Source: Nitrospira sp. (GTDB lineage Bacteria; Nitrospirota; Nitrospiria; Nitrospirales; Nitrospiraceae). Taken from it: DNA of 13,794 nt. The position numbers and the translations under genes were made by a program. Of this stretch, positions 1-5,975 are shown in pieces. The first letter of the stretch is position 1; the number at the start of each line of letters is the position of its first letter. The notes beneath the pieces are model-generated. The model saw only the letters and a list, made by a program, of their open reading frames with translations. It ran no database searches and was not told the origin of the DNA. Location: assembly GCA_015904055.1 (NCBI GenBank), contig JABMDE010000038.1, forward strand, positions 22,351 through 36,144. Direction: 5' to 3'.

Positions 1-64
1 CAACATAAAATTGTCTGACCCGGTTCTGGGCTATCAGCGCGCATTTTCATAGAGGAGGTCACAT

Positions 65-283
65 ATGGAAAGAACAATGCTGCAGCATTATGGTGTGCAC
101 CGCAGTGTGGCGGCCGGTTTGGTGAGTCTGTTGCTATTGGGGCTTGGCGCCTGTGCAGGTCAACAGCCACCGCCGCCTGCGCCGACGGTGACACCGGACC
201 ATGTTCGCAGCCATGCGGATCAGGCCTTCGAGAAATTGAAACAAGAGGAACGGCAGCGGTCCGTCACTCCGGCGACGCCATAG
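65..283 (+). CDS. Small outer-membrane-type lipoprotein, module copy A
   Basis: A 72-residue protein with a charged N-terminus, a hydrophobic stretch (about residues 15-28) and a lipobox LGAC with the modified Cys at residue 30. This is a signal-peptidase-II lipoprotein pattern, and Ala at +2 fits outer-membrane sorting. The mature part has a Pro-rich linker (QQPPPPAP) and a short charged, probably helical tail. AGGAGG at 53-58 lies 6 nt before the ATG, so the start is secure. It converges on the MFS gene, with only 16 nt between the two stop codons. A homologue of identical length and about 75% identity sits at 10702-10920. Homology between the two loci begins at the ribosome-binding site; the sequence upstream of it does not match. 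No family is recognised and the function is unknown. Confidence 0.82.
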   Translation: MERTMLQHYGVHRSVAAGLVSLLLLGLGACAGQQPPPPAPTVTPDHVRSHADQAFEKLKQEERQRSVTPATP

Positions 284-299
284 CCTGCCTGCCCCGCTG

Positions 300-1709
300 T
301 TAACGGCGGCGGAATGAGAGTTGGCGCAGCGGTTTAAGCAGCGGGAGTTCCCACAGTAATCGATGGTGGGCGCGATGCTCCACCGCACGGGGTTCGTGAA
401 CGTGAAATGTGTGGAGTAATGATACTGAGACGAGCAGGCGAAGTACGCCGGAGAGAAAGAACAGAAACGGCAGATTTGATGCAGGATGCAGCGCTAAGCT
501 TCCGAGCTGCAAGGATGCCGGGACAGAACTGATGAGCCAGCTGCCGATCAGTGTGCCCAGTGCCCATCCGATGGCATTCACAGTGGCGGAGACCGCTACC
601 GCTTTGGCCCGATCTGCCGGCTGCACCACATCGAACACATAGTTATTGAGACCAAGGCCGAGTCCTGCCCAGACCACTCCTCCAAAAAAGTTCACGACCA
701 CAAGAAAGCTCCAGGCCGTACTCAGCAGGTAGAGCATCGGCAGGACGGGGACCAGCAGGCCGGTAAAGGTGAGGAGCACTTTGTTTCCGAAGCGATCGCC
801 GAATTGGCCCCAGGCAGGGAGTGTGACGAATTGGCCAAGAATACCTGCTGCGAGCCACACGCCATATTCCCAATAGGCAAACCTGAGGTCTTGCAGCATA
901 TAAATGACGAAGAAGGGAGCCGTCATCAACACCGCCAGGTGCATGAGACTGGAAAAGAGCAGGAACTGACGAAAGTCTTTCGAGACACCGGTTCGAACAA
1001 ACACCCGGAAGCCCGTTGGTTTGTCGGTCGACGCATGATGCGGGAGGTCACGCACCTTTACGAGGGATAGGAGTGAGGCGCTACGGCTCAGGCCGGCGGT
1101 GAGAAACATGACGGCAAAACCGACCCAGAGCAGGTGCCAATGCTCAAAGATACTCAATAATACACCGCCCAGACCGAGCGCTAAGAAGCTTGTGAGGGCC
1201 ATCACTCGTGACCGCTGGGCGAAGTACATGCCTCGTTCGTTGGCGTGGAGTTGATCGGTGATAAGACTGTTCCATGTCGGGGACGTAAAATGGGCGAAGG
1301 TAAAGTACAGCGCGACGCTGGCGATCAGCAGCCAAGGGCCCAGCTCGGGCCACAGTAAGGGCAGGGCTAGAATCGGAATCCAGGCGGCAGATTGTCCGAT
1401 GATGCCCCAGAAGATCTGTGATCTGCGGCTGGAGAACCAATGGGACACTTTCACGGAGACGAGTTGCGCCCAGACACCTAACAGCTGCGGCATGGCGGAC
1501 AGGATGCTTAAATGCCATGGTGTCGCATGGACGAGAAGGGCAAACGCGGACAGGTACTGTTCCCCTCCGCCTTGCGTGACGGCTTGGAAGAGTCCATCGC
1601 GTATGCCGAACCGGCGTCCCGGTTCCTGTTCCTGCGAGCGGGCCGATTGCGGGCGATCGCCGGAATTGGCTTCTGCAGATTGCGGTATTGCTGAGGGTGT
1701 GTTCGGCAT
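300..1709 (-). CDS. MFS transporter, complete, module copy A
   Basis: A 469-residue Major Facilitator Superfamily protein in the inner membrane, with about 12 hydrophobic segments between residues 38 and 435. An MFS motif-A-like loop, GQFGDRFGNK (301-310), lies between the two helices after the central loop, and a related basic loop (ANERGMYFAQRSR) is near 156-168. The first ~33 residues are polar and differ between copies, so they are probably a cytoplasmic tail. The start at 1709 is chosen because copy C loses frame just upstream of the same Met. No strong Shine-Dalgarno is seen. The gene is divergent from the exported-protein gene and convergent with the lipoprotein gene. The substrate cannot be read from the sequence; drug or metabolite efflux is possible but unsupported. 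Confidence 0.88.
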   Translation of the reverse strand: MPNTPSAIPQSAEANSGDRPQSARSQEQEPGRRFGIRDGLFQAVTQGGGEQYLSAFALLVHATPWHLSILSAMPQLLGVWAQLVSVKVSHWFSSRRSQIFWGIIGQSAAWIPILALPLLWPELGPWLLIASVALYFTFAHFTSPTWNSLITDQLHANERGMYFAQRSRVMALTSFLALGLGGVLLSIFEHWHLLWVGFAVMFLTAGLSRSASLLSLVKVRDLPHHASTDKPTGFRVFVRTGVSKDFRQFLLFSSLMHLAVLMTAPFFVIYMLQDLRFAYWEYGVWLAAGILGQFVTLPAWGQFGDRFGNKVLLTFTGLLVPVLPMLYLLSTAWSFLVVVNFFGGVVWAGLGLGLNNYVFDVVQPADRAKAVAVSATVNAIGWALGTLIGSWLISSVPASLQLGSLALHPASNLPFLFFLSGVLRLLVSVSLLHTFHVHEPRAVEHRAHHRLLWELPLLKPLRQLSFRRR

Positions 1710-1736
1710 AACAATCTGCCCATCGTGGAAATAGAT

Positions 1737-1798
1737 CAGAGAGCACTCTATCACAGCTGGTCCGGACGGCAAGAATGACATTCGATGATTGACCGGCC
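1737..1798. promoter_or_regulatory. 62-bp invariant block in the divergent promoter region, copy A
   Basis: This block is identical, base for base, at 3156-3217 and 12370-12431, although the flanking genes differ by a few percent. It carries a minus-strand promoter candidate for the MFS gene: TTGCCG (1772-1767), a 16-bp spacer, and TAGAGT (1750-1745) preceded by an extended-10 TG. It also contains the -35 of the plus-strand gene (TTGACC, 1789-1794). A perfect 8-bp palindrome, GTCCGGAC (1760-1767), touches the MFS -35 and could be an operator half-site. The conservation is seen directly; promoter and operator roles are inferred. Confidence 0.5.
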
Positions 1799-1817
1799 AC
1801 CGACACGCCGATACGAT
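1789..1817 (+). promoter_or_regulatory. Sigma-70-like promoter placed for a leaderless mRNA, copy A
   Basis: TTGACC (1789-1794), a 17-bp spacer and TACGAT (1812-1817) are followed 6 bp later by the ATG at 1824. Transcription would start at or next to the A of the ATG. No Shine-Dalgarno precedes that ATG. The same hexamers, spacer length and distance recur at 3208 and 12422, while the spacer sequence varies. Confidence 0.55.
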
Positions 1818-1823
1818 ATTGCC

Positions 1824-2054
1824 ATGGCCAGGTGGAACCATCATCCGGGTGTGTCTTGCTTAGGAAGTTGGATTGCGATCAGCCTGTTCTGCAGTGGTAT
1901 GGTGGCTCTCCAAACCAGCCAGGCGAAGGATCTTCTCACGCCGAAAGAGCAGGGCACCACCGAAGTGGGAGTGACGCAGAGCCCGTCCTTCGATGAGCAA
2001 CAGAAGGGGGTGCCGCAGTCGCTGTTCACCTGGATTACAATGGCAAAAGGGTAA
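1824..2054 (+). pseudogene. Exported unknown protein, 5' fragment (copy A), cut at rearrangement junction
   Basis: The first 76 codons of the gene that is intact at 3243-3881 and 12457-13104: signal peptide (to about SQA-KDLL) plus the start of the mature domain, ending ...TWITMAKG. At 2052/2053 homology jumps to the interior of an MFS gene, and the junction itself creates the TAA stop. The intact copies continue with YEIEWDTF. The promoter and start codon are preserved, so a short secreted peptide could still be made, but about two thirds of the domain is missing. An in-frame ATG at 1785 would add 13 residues and overlap the promoter; it is not preferred. Confidence 0.85.
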
Positions 2055-3128
2055 CACATAGTTGTTGAGGCCCAGGCCGAGTCCTGCCCAGACCACTCCT
2101 CCGAAAAAGTTCACGACCACAAGAAAGCTCCAGGCTGTACTCAACAGGTAGAGCATCGGCAGGACGGGGACCAGCAGTCCGGTAAAGGTGAGGAGCGCTT
2201 TGTTCCCGAAGCGATCGCCGAATTGGCCCCAGGCAGGGAGCGTGACGAATTGGCCAAGAATGCCTGCTGCGAGCCACACGCCATATTCCCAATAGGCGAA
2301 CCGGAGGTCTTGAAGCATATAAATCACGAAGAAGGGAGCCGTCATCAACACTGCCAGGTGCATGAGACTGGAAAAGAGCAGGAACTGACGAAAGTCTTTC
2401 GAGACACCGGTTCGAACAAACACCCGAAAGCCCGTTGGTTTGTCGGTCGATTCATGATGCGGGAGGTCGCGCACCTTCATGAGAGACAGGAGCGCGGCAC
2501 TACGGCTCAGGCCGGCGGTGAGAAACATGACGGCAAAGCCGACCCAGAGCAGGTGCCAATGTTCAAAGACACTCAATAACACACCGCCCAGACCGAGGGC
2601 CAAGAAGCTCGTGAGGGCCATCACTCGTGACCGCTGGGCGAAGTACATGCCTCGTTCGTTGGCGTGGAGGTGATCGGTGATAAGACCGTTCCATGCCGGG
2701 GACGTAAAATGGACGAAGGTAAAGTACAGCGCGACGCCGGCGATCAGCAGCCAAGGGCCCAGCTCGGGCCACAATAAGGGCAGGGCTAGAATCGGAATCC
2801 AGGCGGCGGATTGTCCAATGATGCCACAGAAGATCTGTGATCTGCGGCTGGAGAACCAATGTGACACTTTCACAGAGACGAGTTGCGCCCAGACGCCTAA
2901 TAGCTGCGGCATGGCGGACAGGATGCTTAAGTGCCATGGTGTTGCATGGACGAGAAGGGCAAAAGCAGACAGGTACTGTTCCCCTCCGCCTTGCGTGACG
3001 GCCTGGAAGAGCCCATCGCGTATGCCGAACCGGCGTCCCGGTTCCTGCTCCTGCGAGTGGGCTGATTGCGAGCGATCACCGGAATCGGTTTCTGCAGACT
3101 GCGGTACTGATGAGGCTGTGTCCTGCAT
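2053..3128 (-). pseudogene. MFS transporter lacking its C-terminus, module copy B
   Basis: The sequence matches the complete MFS copies from the start (Met codon at 3128) through ...LGLNNYV, equivalent to residue 358 of 469, and then stops matching at the 2052/2053 junction. The last two or so membrane helices are lost. There are no internal stops or frameshifts. Instead the frame stays open across the junction for 64 more codons on the antisense strand of the broken exported-protein gene, ending at the stop at 1860 (422 residues in all). Substitutions relative to copy A are modest, about 11 in the ~325-residue core, including Trp-to-Cys near residue 101. Transport activity is unlikely without the final helices, but the promoter region is intact, so a chimeric membrane protein could be expressed. 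Confidence 0.85.
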
Positions 3129-3155
3129 AACAATCTGCCCATTGTGGAAATAGAT

Positions 3156-3217
3156 CAGAGAGCACTCTATCACAGCTGGTCCGGACGGCAAGAATGACAT
3201 TCGATGATTGACCGGCC
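3156..3217. promoter_or_regulatory. 62-bp invariant divergent promoter block, copy B
   Basis: Identical to 1737-1798 and 12370-12431. The MFS-direction promoter candidate is TTGCCG (3191-3186), 16 bp, TAGAGT (3169-3164). The palindrome GTCCGGAC is retained. Confidence 0.48.
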
Positions 3218-3236
3218 GCCAATGCGCCGATACGAT
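3208..3236 (+). promoter_or_regulatory. Leaderless-type promoter, copy B
   Basis: TTGACC (3208-3213), 17 bp, TACGAT (3231-3236), then 6 bp to the ATG at 3243. There is no Shine-Dalgarno. Hexamers and spacing are as in copies A and C. Confidence 0.55.
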
Positions 3237-3242
3237 GCTGCC

Positions 3243-3881
3243 ATGGCTAGGTGGAATCGGGTGTGTTGCGTAGGAATCTGGATTGCCATCAGTGTGCTGT
3301 GCAGTGGCATGGTGGCTCTTCGAACCAGTCAGGCGAAGGACCTTCTCATGCCGAAAGAGCAGGGCACCACTGAAGTGGGAGTGACCCAGAGCCCTTCCTT
3401 CGATGAGCAGCAGAAGGGAGTGCCACAGTCGTTGTTCACTTGGATTACAATGGCAAAAGGGTATGAGATCGAATGGGACACCTTTGGGCGAACAGGATGG
3501 TATACCCAGGACCCCAGATTGAGACCGGTTGAGCCTGGCGCCGTTTTCTCGGCAGAGACGCCGGTTGTGTACATTGTGTTCGAAGTGGCTCCGCTCGAAG
3601 ATCCTGCACAATTCGCGGTGCAATGGTTTCGCGAGGAGTTCGGAGGATCGTTGAGCCATGAGGGCGCGGGAAAGGATGTGCTGGAAGTGCCGGGGCATGA
3701 ACGGTACGGATATCTCGAAATGAAAAAGTCCGGGGTGCGGTGGGAGCCGGGCCGGTATGTGGCGAAGCTGTTTATTGCCCCATTGGGGCAACAGCCGTTT
3801 CATGCTGCGAATCAAGTTGGCACGATGCGCTTCACCGTCACTGAGGCGGCTTCATCACGCGCCCCGGTACAACCGAAGTGA
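3243..3881 (+). CDS. Exported beta-rich protein of unknown function, intact, copy B
   Basis: A 212-residue protein with a signal peptide: basic start MARWNR, hydrophobic core to about residue 26, probable cleavage after SQA before KDLLMPKE. The mature part alternates short hydrophobic strands with Pro/Gly turns and has a late WEPGRYVAKLFIAP segment, a pattern typical of small periplasmic Ig-like or beta-sandwich domains. No Cys pair, catalytic motif or lipobox is evident. The mature domain is nearly identical to copy C, while the signal peptide and C-terminal tail vary, as expected if the folded domain is under selection. The start at 3243 is preferred because the promoter -10 lies just upstream; an in-frame ATG at 3204 would place the promoter inside the gene. 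The 94-residue gene follows 35 nt downstream and is probably co-transcribed. I do not recognise the family. Confidence 0.82.
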   Translation: MARWNRVCCVGIWIAISVLCSGMVALRTSQAKDLLMPKEQGTTEVGVTQSPSFDEQQKGVPQSLFTWITMAKGYEIEWDTFGRTGWYTQDPRLRPVEPGAVFSAETPVVYIVFEVAPLEDPAQFAVQWFREEFGGSLSHEGAGKDVLEVPGHERYGYLEMKKSGVRWEPGRYVAKLFIAPLGQQPFHAANQVGTMRFTVTEAASSRAPVQPK

Positions 3882-3916
3882 TCGCGATTCCGCAAATAGA
3901 TCGGAGGAATGTGGAT

Positions 3917-4201
3917 ATGGACCCTCGCGTCAAGGTGACTGATCCGGAGAAGCTGGCGTTGCTCTATGAACGATTCCGGGACGTGTGTCTGGTAGAAAAA
4001 GAAGTGTGGAAGGAAATCTTCATGCCCCGAGAGATCACGGCTGGTCCGGTGAGGACGAATGTTCAGGATCGGTATGATGTCGAGATCGATGATCCGGCCA
4101 TTGAGGACACGCTGGATGCCAACATCCCAATGGGTTCAGCCGCACTTGGCGCAGCGATTCAAGAATATCGCGCCCATATTTCGTTTGTTCGGAAAGGATG
4201 A
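3917..4201 (+). CDS. Conserved 94-residue acidic protein of unknown function, copy B
   Basis: A soluble, rather acidic protein without a signal peptide or membrane segment. The N-terminal half looks helical (DPEKLALLYERFRDV) and the second half contains a DDPAIEDTLDANIP stretch and a basic end (VRKG). GGAGGA at 3903-3908 lies 8 nt before the ATG; a GTG at 3911 is in frame but too close to the Shine-Dalgarno. It shares an operon with the exported-protein gene. Compared with copy C (13140-13424) I count 22 base differences, of which 21 are silent and only Pro3/Ser changes the protein, so both copies appear to be under strong protein-level constraint. Cytoplasmic location is inferred. No family is recognised. 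Confidence 0.85.
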   Translation: MDPRVKVTDPEKLALLYERFRDVCLVEKEVWKEIFMPREITAGPVRTNVQDRYDVEIDDPAIEDTLDANIPMGSAALGAAIQEYRAHISFVRKG

Positions 4202-4220
4202 GGGGGAATTGCAGGGCTGC

Positions 4221-4246
4221 GACGGCGGGAGGCTCCTCCCGCCGTC
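4221..4246. terminator. Hairpin terminator between convergent genes, copy B
   Basis: A perfect GC-rich inverted repeat, GACGGCGGGAG / CTCCCGCCGTC (11 bp, 4-nt loop), 19 bp after the 94-residue gene and 21 bp before the htpX stop. It is followed by ATTT on the plus strand, a weak T-run. Its position suggests it serves both converging genes. The same stem recurs at 13445-13470 with a different loop. Confidence 0.7.
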
Positions 4247-4267
4247 ATTTCGGACGCAGAGCTGTCC

Positions 4268-5155
4268 TTAAAGGTGTTCTAACGCTGCAATACGCGCTTC
4301 AATCGGCGGGTGTGTAGAAAACAGACTCATGACCCCGCCTGCTTGCCCGGAGATTTTCATCGTCGCCAGTGCATCTTGTGTCGAGTGCTGAAATTGGGTC
4401 TGACTGACCCATCGATCGATCGCGCGGAGCGCCGAAATCATGGACTCCTTCCCGTATACTTTGGCGGCAAACGCATCGGCGCCGTATTCGCGCTGGCGGG
4501 AGAACCAGCTGATCACGATCGACGCCAGGATGCTGACGATGATCTGAATGACGAACGACAAGCCGAATCCGAGCGCGGCCTGATCCCGCTCCGCGAAGAA
4601 GCGGCGTACCCACATGGCGATATAGTAGACGAAGGTGTTCATCAGTCCGGCTAACACAGTGGTGGCAAACATGTCACCGTTGTAGACGTGCCCCATTTCA
4701 TGGGCGAGCACCGCTTTGACCTCATCTTCGCGTAGATTCTGCAAGAGGCCGGTGGAGACTGCCACCATGGAGTTGTTTTTGCTGGGCCCGGTCGCGAAGG
4801 CGTTGGGATCAGGAGCATCGTAGATCCAGACTTCTGGCATAGTGATCTGCAATCGCTGGGCGATTTCCTGCACGGAGCCATAGATAATCTGCTCGGCCCG
4901 TGAGCGGGGTTGAGTGATTTGCTGGCAATCGAGCATCGCGCGCGCCATCTGTTTCGAGAATGCCAAGCTGATGAACGCGCCGCCGAATCCGAACATCGCG
5001 GCCCACACCAATGTCGACAGATCAACTGAGCCTCGCACATCGACTCCAAACATCGGCAGGATCACGTTGATCACAATCGGCACGGTCAGCGACAGTGTGA
5101 TCATGATGAGAATGTTGGAGATCAGCAACAGACCCATGCCCTTCATCCATTTCAT
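4268..5155 (-). CDS. htpX: Membrane zinc metalloprotease HtpX (M48 family), copy B
   Basis: A 295-residue inner-membrane protease; the HtpX family degrades misfolded membrane proteins with its active site facing the cytoplasm. Two N-terminal membrane helices (about 8-34 and 47-66) precede the zinc motif HEMGH (152-156). Further hydrophobic segments lie near 163-182 and 197-216. The third zinc ligand is probably Glu223 in SRQREYGAD. The length is normal for HtpX. AAGGAGG at 5168-5162 is 6 nt before the ATG. A perfect TATAAT on the minus strand (5221-5216) with a weak -35 is a possible promoter about 60 bp upstream. It converges with the 94-residue gene across a shared hairpin. A second, nearly identical htpX runs off the right end of the window. 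Confidence 0.95.
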   Translation of the reverse strand: MKWMKGMGLLLISNILIMITLSLTVPIVINVILPMFGVDVRGSVDLSTLVWAAMFGFGGAFISLAFSKQMARAMLDCQQITQPRSRAEQIIYGSVQEIAQRLQITMPEVWIYDAPDPNAFATGPSKNNSMVAVSTGLLQNLREDEVKAVLAHEMGHVYNGDMFATTVLAGLMNTFVYYIAMWVRRFFAERDQAALGFGLSFVIQIIVSILASIVISWFSRQREYGADAFAAKVYGKESMISALRAIDRWVSQTQFQHSTQDALATMKISGQAGGVMSLFSTHPPIEARIAALEHL

Positions 5156-5173
5156 CGAACGCCTCCTTGAAGA

Positions 5174-5335
5174 TCAGTCTTCGCCGCAGGTGAGACAAAT
5201 CACCGAGTTCTCTTCATTATACACAAACTGCCTGATCGAGATACAAGTCTTACACATCCGCCCCGGTGACGATACAAGTAAGGCCGCGCCGCCGAAAGTC
5301 AAGCCTGCAGACGTTTTGGCGCAGAAGCCACATTG
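5174..5335 (-). CDS. Possible small zinc-ribbon protein upstream of htpX (start unresolved)
   Basis: The frame reads QCGFCAKTS..., then MCKTC, then ICLTCGED and stop, giving three CxxC pairs in about 50 residues. The first two are spaced like the ClpX-type zinc finger (CSFC...GP...ICDEC). It ends 18 nt upstream of the htpX ATG, so the two would be co-transcribed. There is no ATG, GTG or TTG in frame between the first CxxC and the cupredoxin start; the only conventional start would lie far inside the opposite-strand cupredoxin gene. A perfect TATAAT lies inside it (5221-5216), so the frame may instead be part of the htpX leader or a decayed gene. The Cys pattern is clear; expression is doubtful. 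Confidence 0.4.
   Translation of the reverse strand, partial: QCGFCAKTSAGLTFGGAALLVSSPGRMCKTCISIRQFVYNEENSVICLTCGED
5216..5221 (-). promoter_or_regulatory. Candidate -10 element for htpX
   Basis: Perfect TATAAT on the minus strand, about 60 bp before the htpX ATG. The best upstream partner (TTGTAT, about 19 bp away) is a poor -35, so the promoter call is tentative. Confidence 0.3.
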
Positions 5336-5372
5336 ACCCCTTCCCGATCTTCCTGTTAGAAGTTTCTCATTG

Positions 5373-5792
5373 ATGACGCATTCGAGGCCGTTGCTTCTCT
5401 TCTTGTTGGGATGGTCTGTGCTGTGGCTCGCGGCGGAGGTGTTGGCCGTCGACGCGAGGCTGCCTGGCAGTCCGTGGAGAGTGCCGGTAGGTTCTGATGG
5501 AGTCCAACGGGTGAGCGTCATCCTCGACAGCTACGCTTTTCGGCCGTCCCATGTGATCGTCGAAGCCGGTAAACCAGTGGAATTGACATTGACGAGTGTC
5601 ACGATGCTGACGCCGCACAATTTCATCATCGATGCCCTTTCCGTCAAGGAAGAGGTCGGTGCCGGCAAGACGGTGGTGCTCACGTTTACACCCACCCAGT
5701 CGGGGACGTTTCCGATCTATTGCGATAAGCGGCTGTGGCCTTTGCCGAGTCACCGGGAGAAGGGAATGGAAGGCATTCTCAACGTCGAGTAG
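5373..5792 (+). CDS. Periplasmic cupredoxin (type 1 copper protein)
   Basis: A 139-residue protein with a signal peptide (hydrophobic about 7-25, cleavage near VLAVDA) and a single cupredoxin domain. Likely type 1 copper ligands are His82 (TPHNF), Cys117 (IYCDK), His127 (PSHRE) and Met132 (KGMEG). This would be a periplasmic electron carrier or copper-binding protein; its partner is unknown. The Cys-x9-His-x4-Met spacing is longer than in plastocyanin or azurin and closer to the long loop of copper nitrite reductases. The Shine-Dalgarno is weak. A TTG at 5370 is an alternative start, but the adjacent ATG is preferred. It is divergent from htpX and ends about 20 bp from a truncated Hpt fragment on the other strand. 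Confidence 0.85.
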   Translation: MTHSRPLLLFLLGWSVLWLAAEVLAVDARLPGSPWRVPVGSDGVQRVSVILDSYAFRPSHVIVEAGKPVELTLTSVTMLTPHNFIIDALSVKEEVGAGKTVVLTFTPTQSGTFPIYCDKRLWPLPSHREKGMEGILNVE

Positions 5793-5813
5793 GTGTGATG
5801 ACGAGTACAGATC

Positions 5814-5972
5814 TAGCAGTTGAATAGTTCGAAAGTCTTTCTCGGCCAGCGCGCAGTGCAGCGTGTGGATGTCCTTCTTTCGATTGGCCAGAAAGCCGGG
5901 CACGATGCTTTCAAAGTCGCGCTCGATCCGCACAATGATTCGATCAGATGATGCTGGAGGTGGAGTTTGCAT
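5814..5972 (-). pseudogene. Truncated Hpt phosphotransfer protein (5' fragment)
   Basis: ATG at 5972, 3 nt after the hybrid-kinase stop, so originally translationally coupled to it. Residues 1-53 read like the first half of an Hpt domain (IERDFESIVPGFLANRKKD, ALAEKDFRTIQLL). The expected continuation with the phosphoacceptor histidine (HxxKG...) is absent in any frame; the frame instead runs into the antisense of the cupredoxin gene and only stops at 5367. Hpt domains are about 100-120 residues, so roughly half is gone and phosphotransfer is impossible. The truncation point, about 5814, lies just past the cupredoxin stop. Confidence 0.68.
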
Positions 5973-5975
5973 GAA

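Larger units (their letters stand above)
634..2052. repeat. Direct repeat unit 1 (about 1.4 kb, MFS interior to exported-protein interior)
   Basis: This segment and 2053-3463 align end to end: the C-terminal half and N-terminus of the MFS gene, the divergent promoter region, and the first third of the exported-protein gene. In a 180-base stretch read by eye I count about 7 differences (about 96% identity). At the join, unit 1 ends ...AAAAGGGTA and the next unit starts ACACATAG, sharing at most one base, so there is no long homology at the breakpoint. Confidence 0.8.
2053..3463. repeat. Direct repeat unit 2 (partner of 634-2052)
   Basis: This is the second copy of the ~1.4-kb unit. It is slightly shorter, partly because of a 9-bp deletion in the signal-peptide region (CCATCATCC is present in copies A and C and absent here). 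It also aligns with copy C from 11268 onwards. Confidence 0.8.

Noticed and set aside
1785..1823. 13-codon N-terminal extension of the exported protein (also at 3204 and 12418)
   Set aside because: It would overlap a well-formed promoter, has no Shine-Dalgarno, and its codons vary in amino acid between copies.
634..3463. Insertion sequence or composite transposon as the cause of the duplication
   Set aside because: No transposase, terminal inverted repeats or target-site duplications are visible at the junction or at the left edge of copy C.
1860..3815. A 651-codon open frame on the minus strand covering the whole exported-protein gene antisense plus the truncated MFS
   Set aside because: The part above 3128 is antisense of a well-supported gene. 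Such frames stay open because the sense strand avoids TTA, CTA and TCA codons; copy C has a similar antisense frame. Only the MFS part and its junction tail are considered.
4221..4246. CRISPR-like or regulatory RNA repeat
   Set aside because: It is a single hairpin per locus, placed between converging stop codons; a terminator explains it.
5367..5972. A 201-residue minus-strand protein
   Set aside because: Only the first ~53 residues resemble a family (Hpt); the rest is antisense of the cupredoxin gene, so it is reported as a truncated fragment.
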